64,000 nucleotides of DNA from Pectobacterium wasabiae CFBP 3304 (GCF_001742185.1 NZ_CP015750.1:1984001-2048000), one strand, 5' to 3'; counted from the first letter of the stretch, positions 15,745 through 24,294 are shown. Notes: generated from the letters alone by a model not told the origin. Made by a program: numbers and translations.

Positions 15745-16072
15745 ATTTCTCTTCAATATTGTAATGGTTTGAATTTGACCACCATATAACTTTATACTTA
15801 CCTATATAAGCATCTTTTTCTTTATAAAAATCCATAACCTCTGATGGATACCATCCATAACCAAATGCAAACAAGGCATCAATTTTAACTAAGTATTTAA
15901 TGAGATCTAATTTCTCACTTTCATCTTTTATAGTTTTAATCATGTACTGTTCAGAAGCCGAAAAACCAATATTTTCTACTTCCTTCACTGAATTATCGCC
16001 TTTAACTCTGAGCTTTACTGTATTAGTTGCAATATCACTTACAACGATAGAGTTATCAGGAATTACGTTCAT
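15743..16072 (-). CDS. Probable orphan immunity protein
   Basis: A 109-residue soluble protein of no recognised family (opens MNVIPDNSIVVSDIATNTVK). It is downstream of the toxin tip interrupted by the first IS630 element, so it is taken as that tip's immunity gene. AT-rich, like its peers. Confidence 0.5.
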   Translation of the reverse strand: MNVIPDNSIVVSDIATNTVKLRVKGDNSVKEVENIGFSASEQYMIKTIKDESEKLDLIKYLVKIDALFAFGYGWYPSEVMDFYKEKDAYIGKYKVIWWSNSNHYNIEEK

Positions 16073-16499
16073 AATATACTCACCCTTAACATAACTGGAG
16101 CTGATGTAGGAACAGAGTTTATAACCATTTCGGGTGATCCTCCAGACAGACGCTGTCCCGGATCAAGGGAGTATTCATTCCCACCTAATTAGCCTCGGGG
16201 CTGCATATTTGTTATCCATTATATTTTCCTGACATTAAATCGATCTTTCAAAGATCCAGGGTTTAACCCCATATCTTTTTCAATCCTTTCCGACATAGAT
16301 CTGGAAATAGAAGTTTCACTTCCTTGAACACCGTAAAAATATTTCAGTGCACCTTCTTTATCCGTAATGAAAGTTCCATCTCTTCCTATTGAAGGATGTT
16401 GCTCCCAACTTATCGGACTAATATCATCCTCTAACATCTTAGATCGCCGAACTCTCGCATTATTAATTCTTGACGAGCTTTTTTTCGGTGTCAACCCTA

Positions 16500-17652
16500 A
16501 ATAGCTTCGCCAAATAGTAGATCACTTGAAGGGAACTCAGTCCGAGTTATGCGATCTGATCAATCGCCAAATCAAAACAAATCACCAACCGGACTGAGCG
16601 ATGCCGATCATAGCAGCAATCCCTGATGAAGAACGACGACTAATGCGTAAAGAAGCCCAGCAGACTCGCGATAAAAACCATTCCAGACGACTCATCGCCA
16701 TACTGATGCTGCATCGGGGAATGACCGTCACCGACGTCGCAAGACTGCTCTGTGCCGCTCGCTCATCCGTCGGAAGATGGATAAATTGGTTTACTTTACA
16801 TGGCGTTGAAGGATTAAAGAGCCTCAGGTCTGGACGAGAACCACGTTGGCCAGTCGCGGATATCCTGCATATTTTGCCGCTTCTGGTTCAGCGTTCCCCT
16901 CAGGACTTTGGCTGGCTGCGTTCCCGCTGGAGCACTGAGTTATTGGCACTTATCGTTAATCGGCTTTTTAATGTAGCGCTTCATCCCGCCACGTTGCACC
17001 GCTACCTGAGACGAGCGGGTATTGTCTGGCGCAGAGCCGCACCGACACTGAAAATCAAAGACCCGCACTATGAGGAAAAGCGACTCGCTATCGAACACGC
17101 TGTCGCCCGGAAGCAGACAGACCATCCGGTATTCTATCAGGATGAAGTCGATATCGACCTGAACCCGAAAATCGGCGCGGACTGGATGCTCAAAGGACAA
17201 CAGAAGCGTATTACTACGCCGGGACATAACCAAAAACATTATCTGGCAGGTGCACTGCATTCGGACACGGGGCGAGTCCATTATGTCGGCGGTAACAGCA
17301 AGTGCACTGATTTATTTATCAACCTGTTAGAGGCATTACGGCGCACATACCGGCGAGCAAAAACGCTCACGATAGTGGTAGATAACTACATTATCCATAA
17401 AAGCCACAAGGTGGAGCGCTGGCTGGAGAAAAATAAGAAGTTCCGGTTGTTGTTCCTGCCAACGTATTCGCCGTGGCTGAATCCAATAGAATTGCTGTGG
17501 CTGTCGTTGCACGAAACCATAACGCGTAACCATCAGTGCCGATATATGTGGCAATTGCTGGGTCGGGTAAATCAATTTATGAATGCGGCCTCACCGTTCC
17601 CCGGCAATCATCATGGTCTGGCTAAAGTGGAGCGATAATATGCAAAGTTATT
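16500..17652 (+). mobile_element. IS630-family insertion sequence, copy 1 (1153 bp)
   Basis: The ends are AATAGCTTCGCC... and ...GGCAAAGTTATT-type imperfect inverted repeats, flanked by duplicated TA (16498-16499 and 17653-17654). The target was CTAG, as at copy 2. TA duplication is the rule for IS630/Tc1-mariner elements. It carries one intact transposase gene. Its sequence appears identical to copy 2 at 22288-23440, which is inverted relative to it. Confidence 0.9.
16601..17638 (+). CDS. IS630-family transposase, copy 1
   Basis: 345 residues. An N-terminal helix-turn-helix region lies at about 20-75 ([18 protein letters not shown]), and the DDE catalytic domain follows: Asp181 in FYQDEVDI, Asp261 in IVVDNY and Glu297 in LNPIELLW. 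It cuts and pastes the element into TA targets. It is one intact frame with no programmed shift, unlike some IS630 members. Identical in translation to copy 2. Confidence 0.92.
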   Translation: MPIIAAIPDEERRLMRKEAQQTRDKNHSRRLIAILMLHRGMTVTDVARLLCAARSSVGRWINWFTLHGVEGLKSLRSGREPRWPVADILHILPLLVQRSPQDFGWLRSRWSTELLALIVNRLFNVALHPATLHRYLRRAGIVWRRAAPTLKIKDPHYEEKRLAIEHAVARKQTDHPVFYQDEVDIDLNPKIGADWMLKGQQKRITTPGHNQKHYLAGALHSDTGRVHYVGGNSKCTDLFINLLEALRRTYRRAKTLTIVVDNYIIHKSHKVERWLEKNKKFRLLFLPTYSPWLNPIELLWLSLHETITRNHQCRYMWQLLGRVNQFMNAASPFPGNHHGLAKVER

Positions 17653-17762
17653 TAGAGGATCTACCCAACTGAGCAGATTTTTTACATAACCATATACCCT
17701 TCTACCACCCAGCCCTATCGGGTCGGGCGATAAATACTGTCCGCTTTCTGTATCATAGTAAC

Positions 17763-17903
17763 GATGCTGGCAGATCCAACCCGCCCTCCGCCATCAACCT
17801 TAACGGCTGCTGGCTGGAAGAGTGTGGCTTTATCACCGGGATGCCTGTCACCGTCGCGGTGGAGCGGGGTAGGATTATTATTGAGACGCAGATTAATCTG
17901 TAG
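17763..17903 (+). pseudogene. SymE-like C-terminal fragment
   Basis: Reads [41 protein letters not shown] and stop. The 5' end runs into antisense rhs core (TCATAGTAACGATGCTGGCA). Confidence 0.55.
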
Positions 17904-17931
17904 TTGCTGACTAACAGCTAAAAATAAAATA

Positions 17932-17970
17932 GCAAGAAGGATCGTGAGATCGCTTCCGGTCTTTCATTAA
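17932..17970. terminator. Repeated hairpin
   Basis: GCAAGAAGGATCGTGAGATC-GCTTCCGGTCTTTCATT between the SymE fragment and the gene at 17978. Confidence 0.55.
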
Positions 17971-17977
17971 AAATAAA

Positions 17978-18355
17978 TCACGCATTAAATGGAGTTAATA
18001 TTGTTTTATCAGGAGACGAATAAAACATTACGAAACATCCAACGCTAACATCCTCAATACCGAAAACTTCAATAAATATGACGTTTTTACCTAACTGTAT
18101 AGTAACTACATCTTCTTCAATAGCGATAATTTTAGAGAAGACTTTATTCATTCCATTCTCAAAGGAAATTTTTTCACATAGGCGGTCAGAGTAAAGAATA
18201 TTTACCCCCCATATATATTCAGAGTCAAAATCAATTTCAACATCATAATACTCTGATATACAAAATTCGCCTCCATACCATTTAGCGACTCCATTACCAA
18301 ATGAAGTAGAAAATGCAATTTTATCAACAACCTCTTCAATCAGTTTAATTTTCAT
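17978..18355 (-). CDS. Probable immunity protein for the adjacent tip
   Basis: 125 residues, beta-rich and acidic, with no recognised family. It starts with ATG 5 bp after the stop of the toxin tip at 18361-18726, which places it as the cognate immunity gene. One of the better-preserved modules of the array. Confidence 0.6.
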   Translation of the reverse strand: MKIKLIEEVVDKIAFSTSFGNGVAKWYGGEFCISEYYDVEIDFDSEYIWGVNILYSDRLCEKISFENGMNKVFSKIIAIEEDVVTIQLGKNVIFIEVFGIEDVSVGCFVMFYSSPDKTILTPFNA

Positions 18356-18360
18356 AAAAT

Positions 18361-18726
18361 TTATTTCTTAAATGGCACTCTGACCACAAGGTTATCAACG
18401 TTCATGACATTGTTCTCAGTATCATGAGTCCATGTCTCTTCATGATAATGATGTTTTGTGGATTTGCTTCCCATTTCATGATTTCCATATCTTATGCTCC
18501 GCTTTCCATCTGCAGAAACTATTCTGTCTGGATCTGGTTCACCAGTACGAGGATGTATATTTGTATGTGGGCCTGGTCCTAAAAAGTCACCCCATTTATC
18601 AACAGCATCCTCAGGTTTAACCGGTTTCGGTGCATAGGTTTCATTATGATAACCACGCTCTGGAATTTCTTTTCCATCTTTTTCCGTCAGCCCCAGCGGA
18701 TCAACCCACTCCAATGGATTATGCAC
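18361..18726 (-). CDS. Orphan Rhs toxin tip ([15 protein letters not shown] type)
   Basis: The frame is open from the core hinge: [80 protein letters not shown] and [15 protein letters not shown]. The called start is a GTG inside the hinge; further upstream the frame reaches a stop with no good start, so translation is doubtful. The SADG.RSIR.G.HEM...HYHEETW block looks like a conserved toxin domain, possibly a nuclease, but I cannot name it. Coding region intact to the stop. Confidence 0.6.
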   Translation of the reverse strand: MHNPLEWVDPLGLTEKDGKEIPERGYHNETYAPKPVKPEDAVDKWGDFLGPGPHTNIHPRTGEPDPDRIVSADGKRSIRYGNHEMGSKSTKHHYHEETWTHDTENNVMNVDNLVVRVPFKK

Positions 18727-18871
18727 ATAACCCTGCGGCCTTATCCCTCCCGCCAGCCCTATCGGGTCATAGGGACAACTCCGGTGCAGTCGTACTTTTT
18801 AACGCACTTAATTAATTGAATTTAATTCCTTTTTGTGTGGTCTTCGACTTGTTTAACAACACCGTAACCCG

Positions 18872-19065
18872 AGCACCCCGACGCGCACTTTTACCCTCAG
18901 ACACGCTACCGCCATGCTGTGACGTCCCTGTCTGCCTGCGCAACATCATAGCAGTGGCGTCAGCCGCTGCCATTACTCGTTTTGTTGTTGAACCGAGGTT
19001 TATCGTGGCGCGAGCCGTTCCGCAGCTTGCCTGTGGGACGGTGAAACGTCTGCCGGGCGTGGACT
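18872..19065 (+). repeat. Locus-specific ~200 bp repeat
   Basis: A nearly complete copy from CCCCGACGCGCACTTTTACC to GTGAAACGTCTGCCGGGCG, leading into a SymE-like tail. Upstream of it on the other strand are core-leader remnants (18727-18800). Confidence 0.65.
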
Positions 19066-19202
19066 GGGTGGGTGACAACGGAGCACTGACGCTGGCAGGG
19101 GACTGGCTGATGCAGAGCGAGTTACTTGGCCAGCCGTTAATGATTGAGGTGCTGTCCGGTAAAATAACCATTCGGGCAGAACAGGGAAGTATGCTGGCGT
19201 AA
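19066..19202 (+). pseudogene. SymE-like second-type fragment
   Basis: Reads WVGDNGALTLAGDWLMQSEL, LGQPLMIEVLSGKITIRAEQ, GSMLA and stop, equal to the second domain of the gene at 25370-25714. The first SymE-like domain is deleted. The frame is open back into the repeat, so an ORF of 128 codons exists but is probably fortuitous. Confidence 0.55.
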
Positions 19203-19225
19203 TAACACCGACCGCTAAAAATAAA

Positions 19226-19264
19226 AAGCCGGAAGAACCATGAAGATCGCTTCCGGCTTTATTT
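19226..19264. terminator. Repeated CCGGAAG hairpin
   Basis: AAGCCGGAAGAACCATGAAGATCGCTTCCGGCTTTATTT, a strong stem with a changed loop, between the SymE-like tail and the gene at 19285. Confidence 0.65.
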
Positions 19265-19284
19265 GACAAAAAATGACTACCTAA

Positions 19285-19575
19285 CTAATTTTCGCGCCTC
19301 ACAAAAACCCACCCCTTATAAGGGTTTAATGTCCCAATGGGGTCACATGATTTAACCAAATTTATTTCTTGGTATTCTAAATTAGGACATGAAGACATTA
19401 TTTCGCTTATAGCTATATCGATAGCTTCATAATCGTCATCATCAGGTTCCGCATCCAAATACCCGTATATAATTATTTTATTATGATAATAATCATACGC
19501 TAATGACCTAACCTTCTTATTAACATTTCCGAGCAACGAGTTAAATATTATCAATTTAAGGTTTTGCATATTCAT
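19285..19575 (-). CDS. Probable immunity protein for a toxin-50-like tip
   Basis: 96 acidic residues (DAEPDDDDYEAIDIAISE in the middle) with a hydrophobic strand near residue 35. No family recognised. It begins 12 bp after the stop of the toxin tip at 19588, so it is the likely partner. Confidence 0.6.
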   Translation of the reverse strand: MNMQNLKLIIFNSLLGNVNKKVRSLAYDYYHNKIIIYGYLDAEPDDDDYEAIDIAISEIMSSCPNLEYQEINLVKSCDPIGTLNPYKGWVFVRREN

Positions 19576-19587
19576 TTGACGATTAAC

Positions 19588-20060
19588 CTAAAGAGTATCG
19601 GGTATAGCTGGAACAATGTGAGCGCCATTTTTCCCACAATGAATGATCCCCCATGATGTGGGCGTACCTGTCCCATTCATATCTTTATGAGTACCGGTCA
19701 CGTCACCAAAATCTACTTTTAATTTATTATCATTAATTACCCTAGTCGTATTAATATTTCCGGAATGATAATTGTCTAACAACTCCTGAGGTTTAGCATT
19801 TATAACACTCTTACCATCAACATAGTTACTATGACCAGGTATATGTTTACCTTGTGCGCCATCGTGAATTTTTGTCGAAATATGAGGATTTTTAACTACT
19901 GGTTTTTGGCTATTTTCTGGTAAATTACCATTTGGATCCTTTGTAGTAAACCCCTGCGGGTCAACCCATTCCAGCGGATTCGTTACATAACCCTGCGGTC
20001 TAAAGCCGCCGTGTAACCCTATCGGATCGGGCGATAAATACTGTCAGCTTTCCGCATCAT
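19588..20060 (-). pseudogene. Orphan Rhs tip resembling bacterial toxin 50
   Basis: One open frame runs from [20 protein letters not shown] and [11 protein letters not shown] through [39 protein letters not shown] and [20 protein letters not shown] to a stop. The order (KIH.G.Q.KHI.G, a Leu-rich middle, then IH...K.GAHIVP) matches the polymorphic toxin type 50 RNase family as I recall it. Two changes stand out: the hinge DPLGL reads DPQGF, and an upstream stop (TGA for Gly in ES-G-QYLSP) cuts it off from any core. There is no ATG start. Likely silent. Confidence 0.65.
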
Positions 20061-20069
20061 AGTAACGAT

Positions 20070-20194
20070 GCCGGTAGGCCCAACTCGCCCTCGGCCATCA
20101 ACCTTAAAGGCCGCTGGCTGGACGAGTGTGGCTTTATCACACCGTCACGGTGGAGCGGGGCAGGATTATTATTGAGACACAGATCAATTTATAG
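20070..20194 (+). pseudogene. SymE-like C-terminal fragment with 13-bp deletion
   Basis: Matches NLKGRWLDECGFIT, then a deletion of the GGGATGCCCGTC part shifts the frame before ACGGTGGAGCGGGGCAGG. The end still encodes IIIETQINL in the shifted frame. Confidence 0.5.
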
Positions 20195-20217
20195 CAACTG
20201 ACTACTAATAAAATAAA

Positions 20218-20256
20218 AAAGCCGGAAGGATCTTTGCGATCGACTCCGGCTTTTTA
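20218..20256. terminator. Repeated CCGGAAGGATC hairpin
   Basis: AAGCCGGAAGGATCTTTGCGATC-GACTCCGGCTTTTTATT; strong stem and T run on the plus strand, A run for the minus strand. Confidence 0.7.
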
Positions 20257-20640
20257 TTATTTAATAAAATATGCTAAGCGCTCACCGGGCTTCAAATCCT
20301 CTCTCTTATAATAGAAAACAGTATCAAAGTTAATAGATATATCTTTTCCTATCACCTTAAAAGTAAATTCATTATCAGAATAGAATTCAACAATAAATTC
20401 ATCTTCTAAATGGCTTTTAGATACTTTAATAAATTCATCATTCACATCACATGACCAATCCATCACCCCGCTAATAAAAGATGGTGACGTTATGATTATT
20501 TCAAAATTATGATAATACGATAGATCATGGCTACCAGATATGATCAAACTGTCTCGTTCATATAAAAAGACAGAGAAATCCAACCAACTTTGGTTCCAAT
20601 CATGCTCTCTTATGCCAGATACTACATCTTGTTCTTTCAT
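20257..20640 (-). CDS. Probable immunity protein for the GRSQSG-type tip
   Basis: 127 residues, a close paralogue of the product at 9901-10284. Its ATG overlaps the stop of the upstream tip (CCCATGA), so the pair is translationally coupled. The sequence opens MKEQDVVSGIREHDWNQSWL and has an acidic middle. Family not recognised; the immunity role is inferred from coupling and the duplicated pairing. Confidence 0.7.
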   Translation of the reverse strand: MKEQDVVSGIREHDWNQSWLDFSVFLYERDSLIISGSHDLSYYHNFEIIITSPSFISGVMDWSCDVNDEFIKVSKSHLEDEFIVEFYSDNEFTFKVIGKDISINFDTVFYYKREDLKPGERLAYFIK

Positions 20641-21310
20641 GGGATTATTCCATTAGGTAAAGGAATATGGGTGCTATTTGCTGCGGCAGGATTATATGTT
20701 GCACTGGTCGGTTTTAGGACAGATGTATGATACCAATTACCGTCAGGTGAAGCATATTCCCAACCATATCCTTGGTTATTCTTAGGGTTCACACCACTTT
20801 GACTTCTTCCGACCCTATATATAGAGCCACTTGCAGAATTACTTCCTGAAGGTGCAGTAGAGTCAGAACCATGAGCCCTCACTTCGTATTTATAATTTCC
20901 TGCTGTAAATTTTTCTTTAAAATTAGCTGGGTAATTTTACCCTGACAAACCTTGTCTATGTAATGAATAATCAAATATTTCCTGAGGTGATGCGTTCTTA
21001 ATTGCCGCATGAGCCTCAGATGCATTCATGCCTTTAGAACGATTGTATTTATACCAATCATATAAATCGGGGCAAGCAGCTAAACCCAGCGGATCAACCC
21101 ATTCTAATGGGTTGTGTACATATCCCTGCGGCCTTATTCCCCCACCCAGCCCTATCGGGTCCGGCGACAGATACTGTCCGCTCTCTGCATCATAGTAACG
21201 ATGCCGGTTGTAGTAAAGCCCCGTTTCCGCATCGTACAACTGCCCCTGATAGCGCAGTTCGCAGTAGACTTCCTTGTTCGCCGCGCCAGTGAACGTCGCC
21301 TTCCTCGCGA
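20637..21310 (-). pseudogene. Rhs core end plus toxin tip with a single nonsense codon
   Basis: One frame runs from [20 protein letters not shown] through [40 protein letters not shown] and [20 protein letters not shown] to RQGLSG, then TAA, then NYPANFKEKFTAGNYKYEVR to GRSQSGVNPKNNQGYGWEYA and the final stop. The paralogue at 10285 has CAA (Gln) where this copy has TAA. Apart from that stop, this is the best-preserved displaced tip with a full hinge. Toxin family unknown. Confidence 0.75.
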
Positions 21311-21329
21311 TTGTCTTCATGGGAATAAA

Positions 21330-21582
21330 TCCACCAAAACAGAGCGTTACTACATCGTGGGATACGCCCCGCACAAACCTGTTATAAACAGGTTTGAACA
21401 GCTTTAGCTGGCCCGCAGGGCGAGCCTCAAAATGAGACGAGTAAAATGGTAAATCCAATCCGCCCTCCGCCATCAACCTTAAAGGCCGCTGGCTGGAAGA
21501 GTGCGGCTTTATCACCGGGATGCCCGTCACCGTCACGGTGGAAAGAGGCAGGATTGTTATCGAGACGCAGATTAATTTATAG
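21330..21582 (+). pseudogene. SymE-like gene interrupted by a short insertion
   Basis: Reads [15 protein letters not shown], then about 70 bp of unrelated sequence containing AAACCTGTTATAAACAGGTTT, a near-palindrome, then [41 protein letters not shown] and stop. The insert breaks the frame between the first strand and the KGRWLE motif. Confidence 0.55.
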
Positions 21583-21606
21583 CGGCTGACCAGACTATAA
21601 AATAAA

Positions 21607-21645
21607 ATAGCCGGAAGGATCGCGAGATCGCTTCCGGCTTTTATT
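21607..21645. terminator. Repeated CCGGAAGGATC hairpin
   Basis: AGCCGGAAGGATCGCGAGATC-GCTTCCGGCTTTTATTTTTT; strong stem with a long T run. Confidence 0.7.
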
Positions 21646-21647
21646 TT

Positions 21648-21968
21648 TTAATTATTTTTACTTAACAACAGTTCTTTCCAATCTTCTAAATATTTTCTAA
21701 ACTCATCAGTCGAAGATATATCGATTTCCTCTTCAGAGTATTCGTTATATATATTCACCCCAGTTTTTCTAACAGTAAGAGTATGTGCATTACCAGTAGT
21801 TTCCCAGACAGGAATTTTTCCTGAAATGACATCATCACAGGCTAATATACACTCATTAACTCCAGGCAAACTACTTTGTATATCTCCTTGAAGAAAGTCA
21901 GAAATAACATGTAAATCCCATTCGGTTTCACATACAGGATACCCGTCACTGCCATAGTAATATTTCAT
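21648..21968 (-). CDS. YacL-like immunity protein for the EndoU tip
   Basis: 106 residues (MKYYYGSDGYP start), a paralogue of the gene at 5883-6206. Blocks shared with YacL/UPF0231 are a short N-terminal YYYGSDGYPV strand, a charged helix and a final EFRKYLEDWKELLL helix. It follows by 6 bp the stop of the EndoU-type tip that is split by IS630 copy 2. The toxin is interrupted, the immunity gene intact. Confidence 0.7.
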   Translation of the reverse strand: MKYYYGSDGYPVCETEWDLHVISDFLQGDIQSSLPGVNECILACDDVISGKIPVWETTGNAHTLTVRKTGVNIYNEYSEEEIDISSTDEFRKYLEDWKELLLSKNN

Positions 21969-22287
21969 ATACTCTCACTCATGAATAGGATATGCGGTAT
22001 TAATATTCCCGGTTTTATCCAACCATCCCTCTATTTTCACGCCACTAGGAGAAATTCCAGACCATTTACCATCTGATGAAACAGTACCATTATTATAAGC
22101 TCCTCTTATTTCCGACATAACTTTCTGTCTATTCCAAGAATCAGGGAAAAACGATGAGTCTCGACCTTTAGCTACCCAAGTACCAGAGGATTTATCGAAC
22201 ACTTCAACCTTAGCTGTATACACACCATGTTGATTCGGAGCATTAGTTATTTTACCTATTCTAGCTTTTCCTTCATGTCCAATACTA

Positions 22288-23440
22288 AATAACTTTGCAT
22301 ATTATCGCTCCACTTTAGCCAGACCATGATGATTGCCGGGGAACGGTGAGGCCGCATTCATAAATTGATTTACCCGACCCAGCAATTGCCACATATATCG
22401 GCACTGATGGTTACGCGTTATGGTTTCGTGCAACGACAGCCACAGCAATTCTATTGGATTCAGCCACGGCGAATACGTTGGCAGGAACAACAACCGGAAC
22501 TTCTTATTTTTCTCCAGCCAGCGCTCCACCTTGTGGCTTTTATGGATAATGTAGTTATCTACCACTATCGTGAGCGTTTTTGCTCGCCGGTATGTGCGCC
22601 GTAATGCCTCTAACAGGTTGATAAATAAATCAGTGCACTTGCTGTTACCGCCGACATAATGGACTCGCCCCGTGTCCGAATGCAGTGCACCTGCCAGATA
22701 ATGTTTTTGGTTATGTCCCGGCGTAGTAATACGCTTCTGTTGTCCTTTGAGCATCCAGTCCGCGCCGATTTTCGGGTTCAGGTCGATATCGACTTCATCC
22801 TGATAGAATACCGGATGGTCTGTCTGCTTCCGGGCGACAGCGTGTTCGATAGCGAGTCGCTTTTCCTCATAGTGCGGGTCTTTGATTTTCAGTGTCGGTG
22901 CGGCTCTGCGCCAGACAATACCCGCTCGTCTCAGGTAGCGGTGCAACGTGGCGGGATGAAGCGCTACATTAAAAAGCCGATTAACGATAAGTGCCAATAA
23001 CTCAGTGCTCCAGCGGGAACGCAGCCAGCCAAAGTCCTGAGGGGAACGCTGAACCAGAAGCGGCAAAATATGCAGGATATCCGCGACTGGCCAACGTGGT
23101 TCTCGTCCAGACCTGAGGCTCTTTAATCCTTCAACGCCATGTAAAGTAAACCAATTTATCCATCTTCCGACGGATGAGCGAGCGGCACAGAGCAGTCTTG
23201 CGACGTCGGTGACGGTCATTCCCCGATGCAGCATCAGTATGGCGATGAGTCGTCTGGAATGGTTTTTATCGCGAGTCTGCTGGGCTTCTTTACGCATTAG
23301 TCGTCGTTCTTCATCAGGGATTGCTGCTATGATCGGCATCGCTCAGTCCGGTTGGTGATTTGTTTTGATTTGGCGATTGATCAGATCGCATAACTCGGAC
23401 TGAGTTCCCTTCAAGTGATCTACTATTTGGCGAAGCTATT
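22288..23440 (-). mobile_element. IS630-family insertion sequence, copy 2 (1153 bp)
   Basis: Same length and ends as copy 1 but opposite orientation. Flanking TA duplicates lie at 22286-22287 and 23441-23442, and the reconstructed target is again CTAG. The 4.6 kb between the two copies could invert by homologous recombination. Confidence 0.9.
22302..23339 (-). CDS. IS630-family transposase, copy 2
   Basis: 345 residues, identical in translation to the gene at 16601-17638, with the same DDE residues (Asp181, Asp261, Glu297). The identity suggests recent transposition or gene conversion, while the toxins they hit are otherwise old and decayed. Confidence 0.92.
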   Translation of the reverse strand: MPIIAAIPDEERRLMRKEAQQTRDKNHSRRLIAILMLHRGMTVTDVARLLCAARSSVGRWINWFTLHGVEGLKSLRSGREPRWPVADILHILPLLVQRSPQDFGWLRSRWSTELLALIVNRLFNVALHPATLHRYLRRAGIVWRRAAPTLKIKDPHYEEKRLAIEHAVARKQTDHPVFYQDEVDIDLNPKIGADWMLKGQQKRITTPGHNQKHYLAGALHSDTGRVHYVGGNSKCTDLFINLLEALRRTYRRAKTLTIVVDNYIIHKSHKVERWLEKNKKFRLLFLPTYSPWLNPIELLWLSLHETITRNHQCRYMWQLLGRVNQFMNAASPFPGNHHGLAKVER

Positions 23441-23726
23441 TAGCTCGGTGATGAAAACCTACGGCTTTACGATTCTTATTTATTTCACCATGAAACACAT
23501 GTTCCGCATTGATTTTAGGATCACGCTTATCCAGCCCCAGCGGATCAACCCACTCCAATGGATTATGCACATAACCCTGCGGCCTTATCCCCCCACCCAG
23601 TCCTATCGGGTCATAGGGACAACTCCGGTGCAGTCGTACTTTTTAGCGCACTCAACCTATTGAAGCAACAGCCTTTTTAAGTCACGTTTTTTGCCAGCTT
23701 AACAACGTTTTAACCCCAACACCCCG

Positions 23727-23945
23727 ACGCGCACTTTTGCCCGCAGACACGCTACCGCCACGCTGTGACGCCCCTGTCTGCCTGCGTCACATCATGGCAG
23801 CGGCGTCAGCCGCTGCCATTAGTCGTTTCCTGTTGAACCGGGGTTTATCGCGGCGCTTCCCCGTTCCGCAGCTTGCTGTGGGACGGGGAAGCGTCTGCCG
23901 GGTGCGGGCTGGCGAGGCCCGCAAGACAAGCCGTTAAGCAGGGTT
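23727..23945 (+). repeat. Locus-specific ~200 bp repeat
   Basis: A full copy from CCGACGCGCACTTTTGCCCG to GGCGAGGCCCGCAAGACAAG. Just upstream on the minus strand lies the core leader ([13 protein letters not shown]) found before displaced tips. Confidence 0.65.
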
Positions 23946-24150
23946 GGGGCGGGGGCGAGGTGAAACCCTTCAGCGGAGGCCGTCAGGCCGACAACCCCTT
24001 GTTCTGTTGACGTTGATGTTTGCTGAAGGCTGACGCCGGAACCAATGCCGCTAGGGAGGGCGGCCACACCGTGGGAGCCAGGGAAGGAACACCAGGGCTG
24101 ACAGCAGAGGGCGCAGCCCTGTGCGCCACACCGCACCACAGAGCTGAACC
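23946..24150. other. GC-rich unique spacer without a recognisable gene
   Basis: This stretch is not present in the other repeat copies. It contains GC-rich sequence such as GGGTTGGGGCGGGGGCGAGG and a scrap GACGTTGATGTTTGCTGAAG. A 153-codon minus-strand frame crosses it but has the composition of chance coding in GC-rich DNA. I see no gene here. Confidence 0.4.
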
Positions 24151-24232
24151 CCGGCGGCCAGCCGTTAAGCATTGAGGTGCTGCCCGGTAGGATAACTATT
24201 CGGGCAGAGCAGGGAAGTATGCTGGCGTAATA
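24150..24232 (+). pseudogene. SymE-like second-type tail
   Basis: Reads GGQPLSIEVLPGRITIRAEQ, GSMLA and stop, matching the end of the gene at 25370-25714. Everything upstream of this is lost. Confidence 0.5.
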
Positions 24233-24253
24233 ATACCAACAGCTAAAAACAAA

Positions 24254-24294
24254 AATAGCCGGAAGGATCTTTTCGATCACTTCCGGCTATAATT
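24254..24294. terminator. Repeated CCGGAAGGATC hairpin
   Basis: AGCCGGAAGGATCTTTTCGATC-ACTTCCGGCTATAATTT at the 3' end of the TNT immunity gene. Confidence 0.65.

Larger units (their letters stand above)
16075..17765 (-). pseudogene. Rhs toxin tip split by IS630 insertion in the DPLGL hinge
   Basis: Removing 16500-17652 and one TA restores a minus-strand frame: [40 protein letters not shown] and onward through KMLEDDISPISWEQHPSIGR to RFNVRKI at 16219. After that stop another frame reads EYSLDPGQRLSGGSPEMVIN before the immunity gene, so the tip also carries a frameshift. The insertion lies in the codons for Pro-Leu-Gly at a CTAG. The C-terminal Gly/Pro-rich segment is not a domain I can name. 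Confidence 0.7.
21975..23620 (-). pseudogene. EndoU-type Rhs toxin tip split by IS630 copy 2
   Basis: Removing 22288-23440 and one TA restores a continuous frame: [67 protein letters not shown], then NQHGVYTAKVEVFDKSSGTW, SSFFPDSWNRQKVMSEIRG and SGVKIEGWLDKTGNINTAYP to stop. This is the full bacterial EndoU pattern (HV..GE.N..G.AVGFHHR ... I.TAYP). Without the IS the tip would be intact from the hinge to the stop. The leader before DPIGL is out of frame, as at 18780. Confidence 0.8.

Noticed and set aside
16940-17575. Antisense open frames inside the IS630 transposase (113 and 79 codons), repeated in copy 2
   Set aside because: They are shadows of the transposase frame and identical only because the two IS copies are identical.
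18816-19202. 128-codon plus-strand frame as a full gene
   Set aside because: Only the last 45 codons resemble SymE; the first part is the non-coding repeat read through.
23819-24280. 153-codon minus-strand frame across the repeat and spacer
   Set aside because: Its sequence is the complement of the repeat and the SymE-like tail, with Cys/Ser/Pro-rich chance composition.
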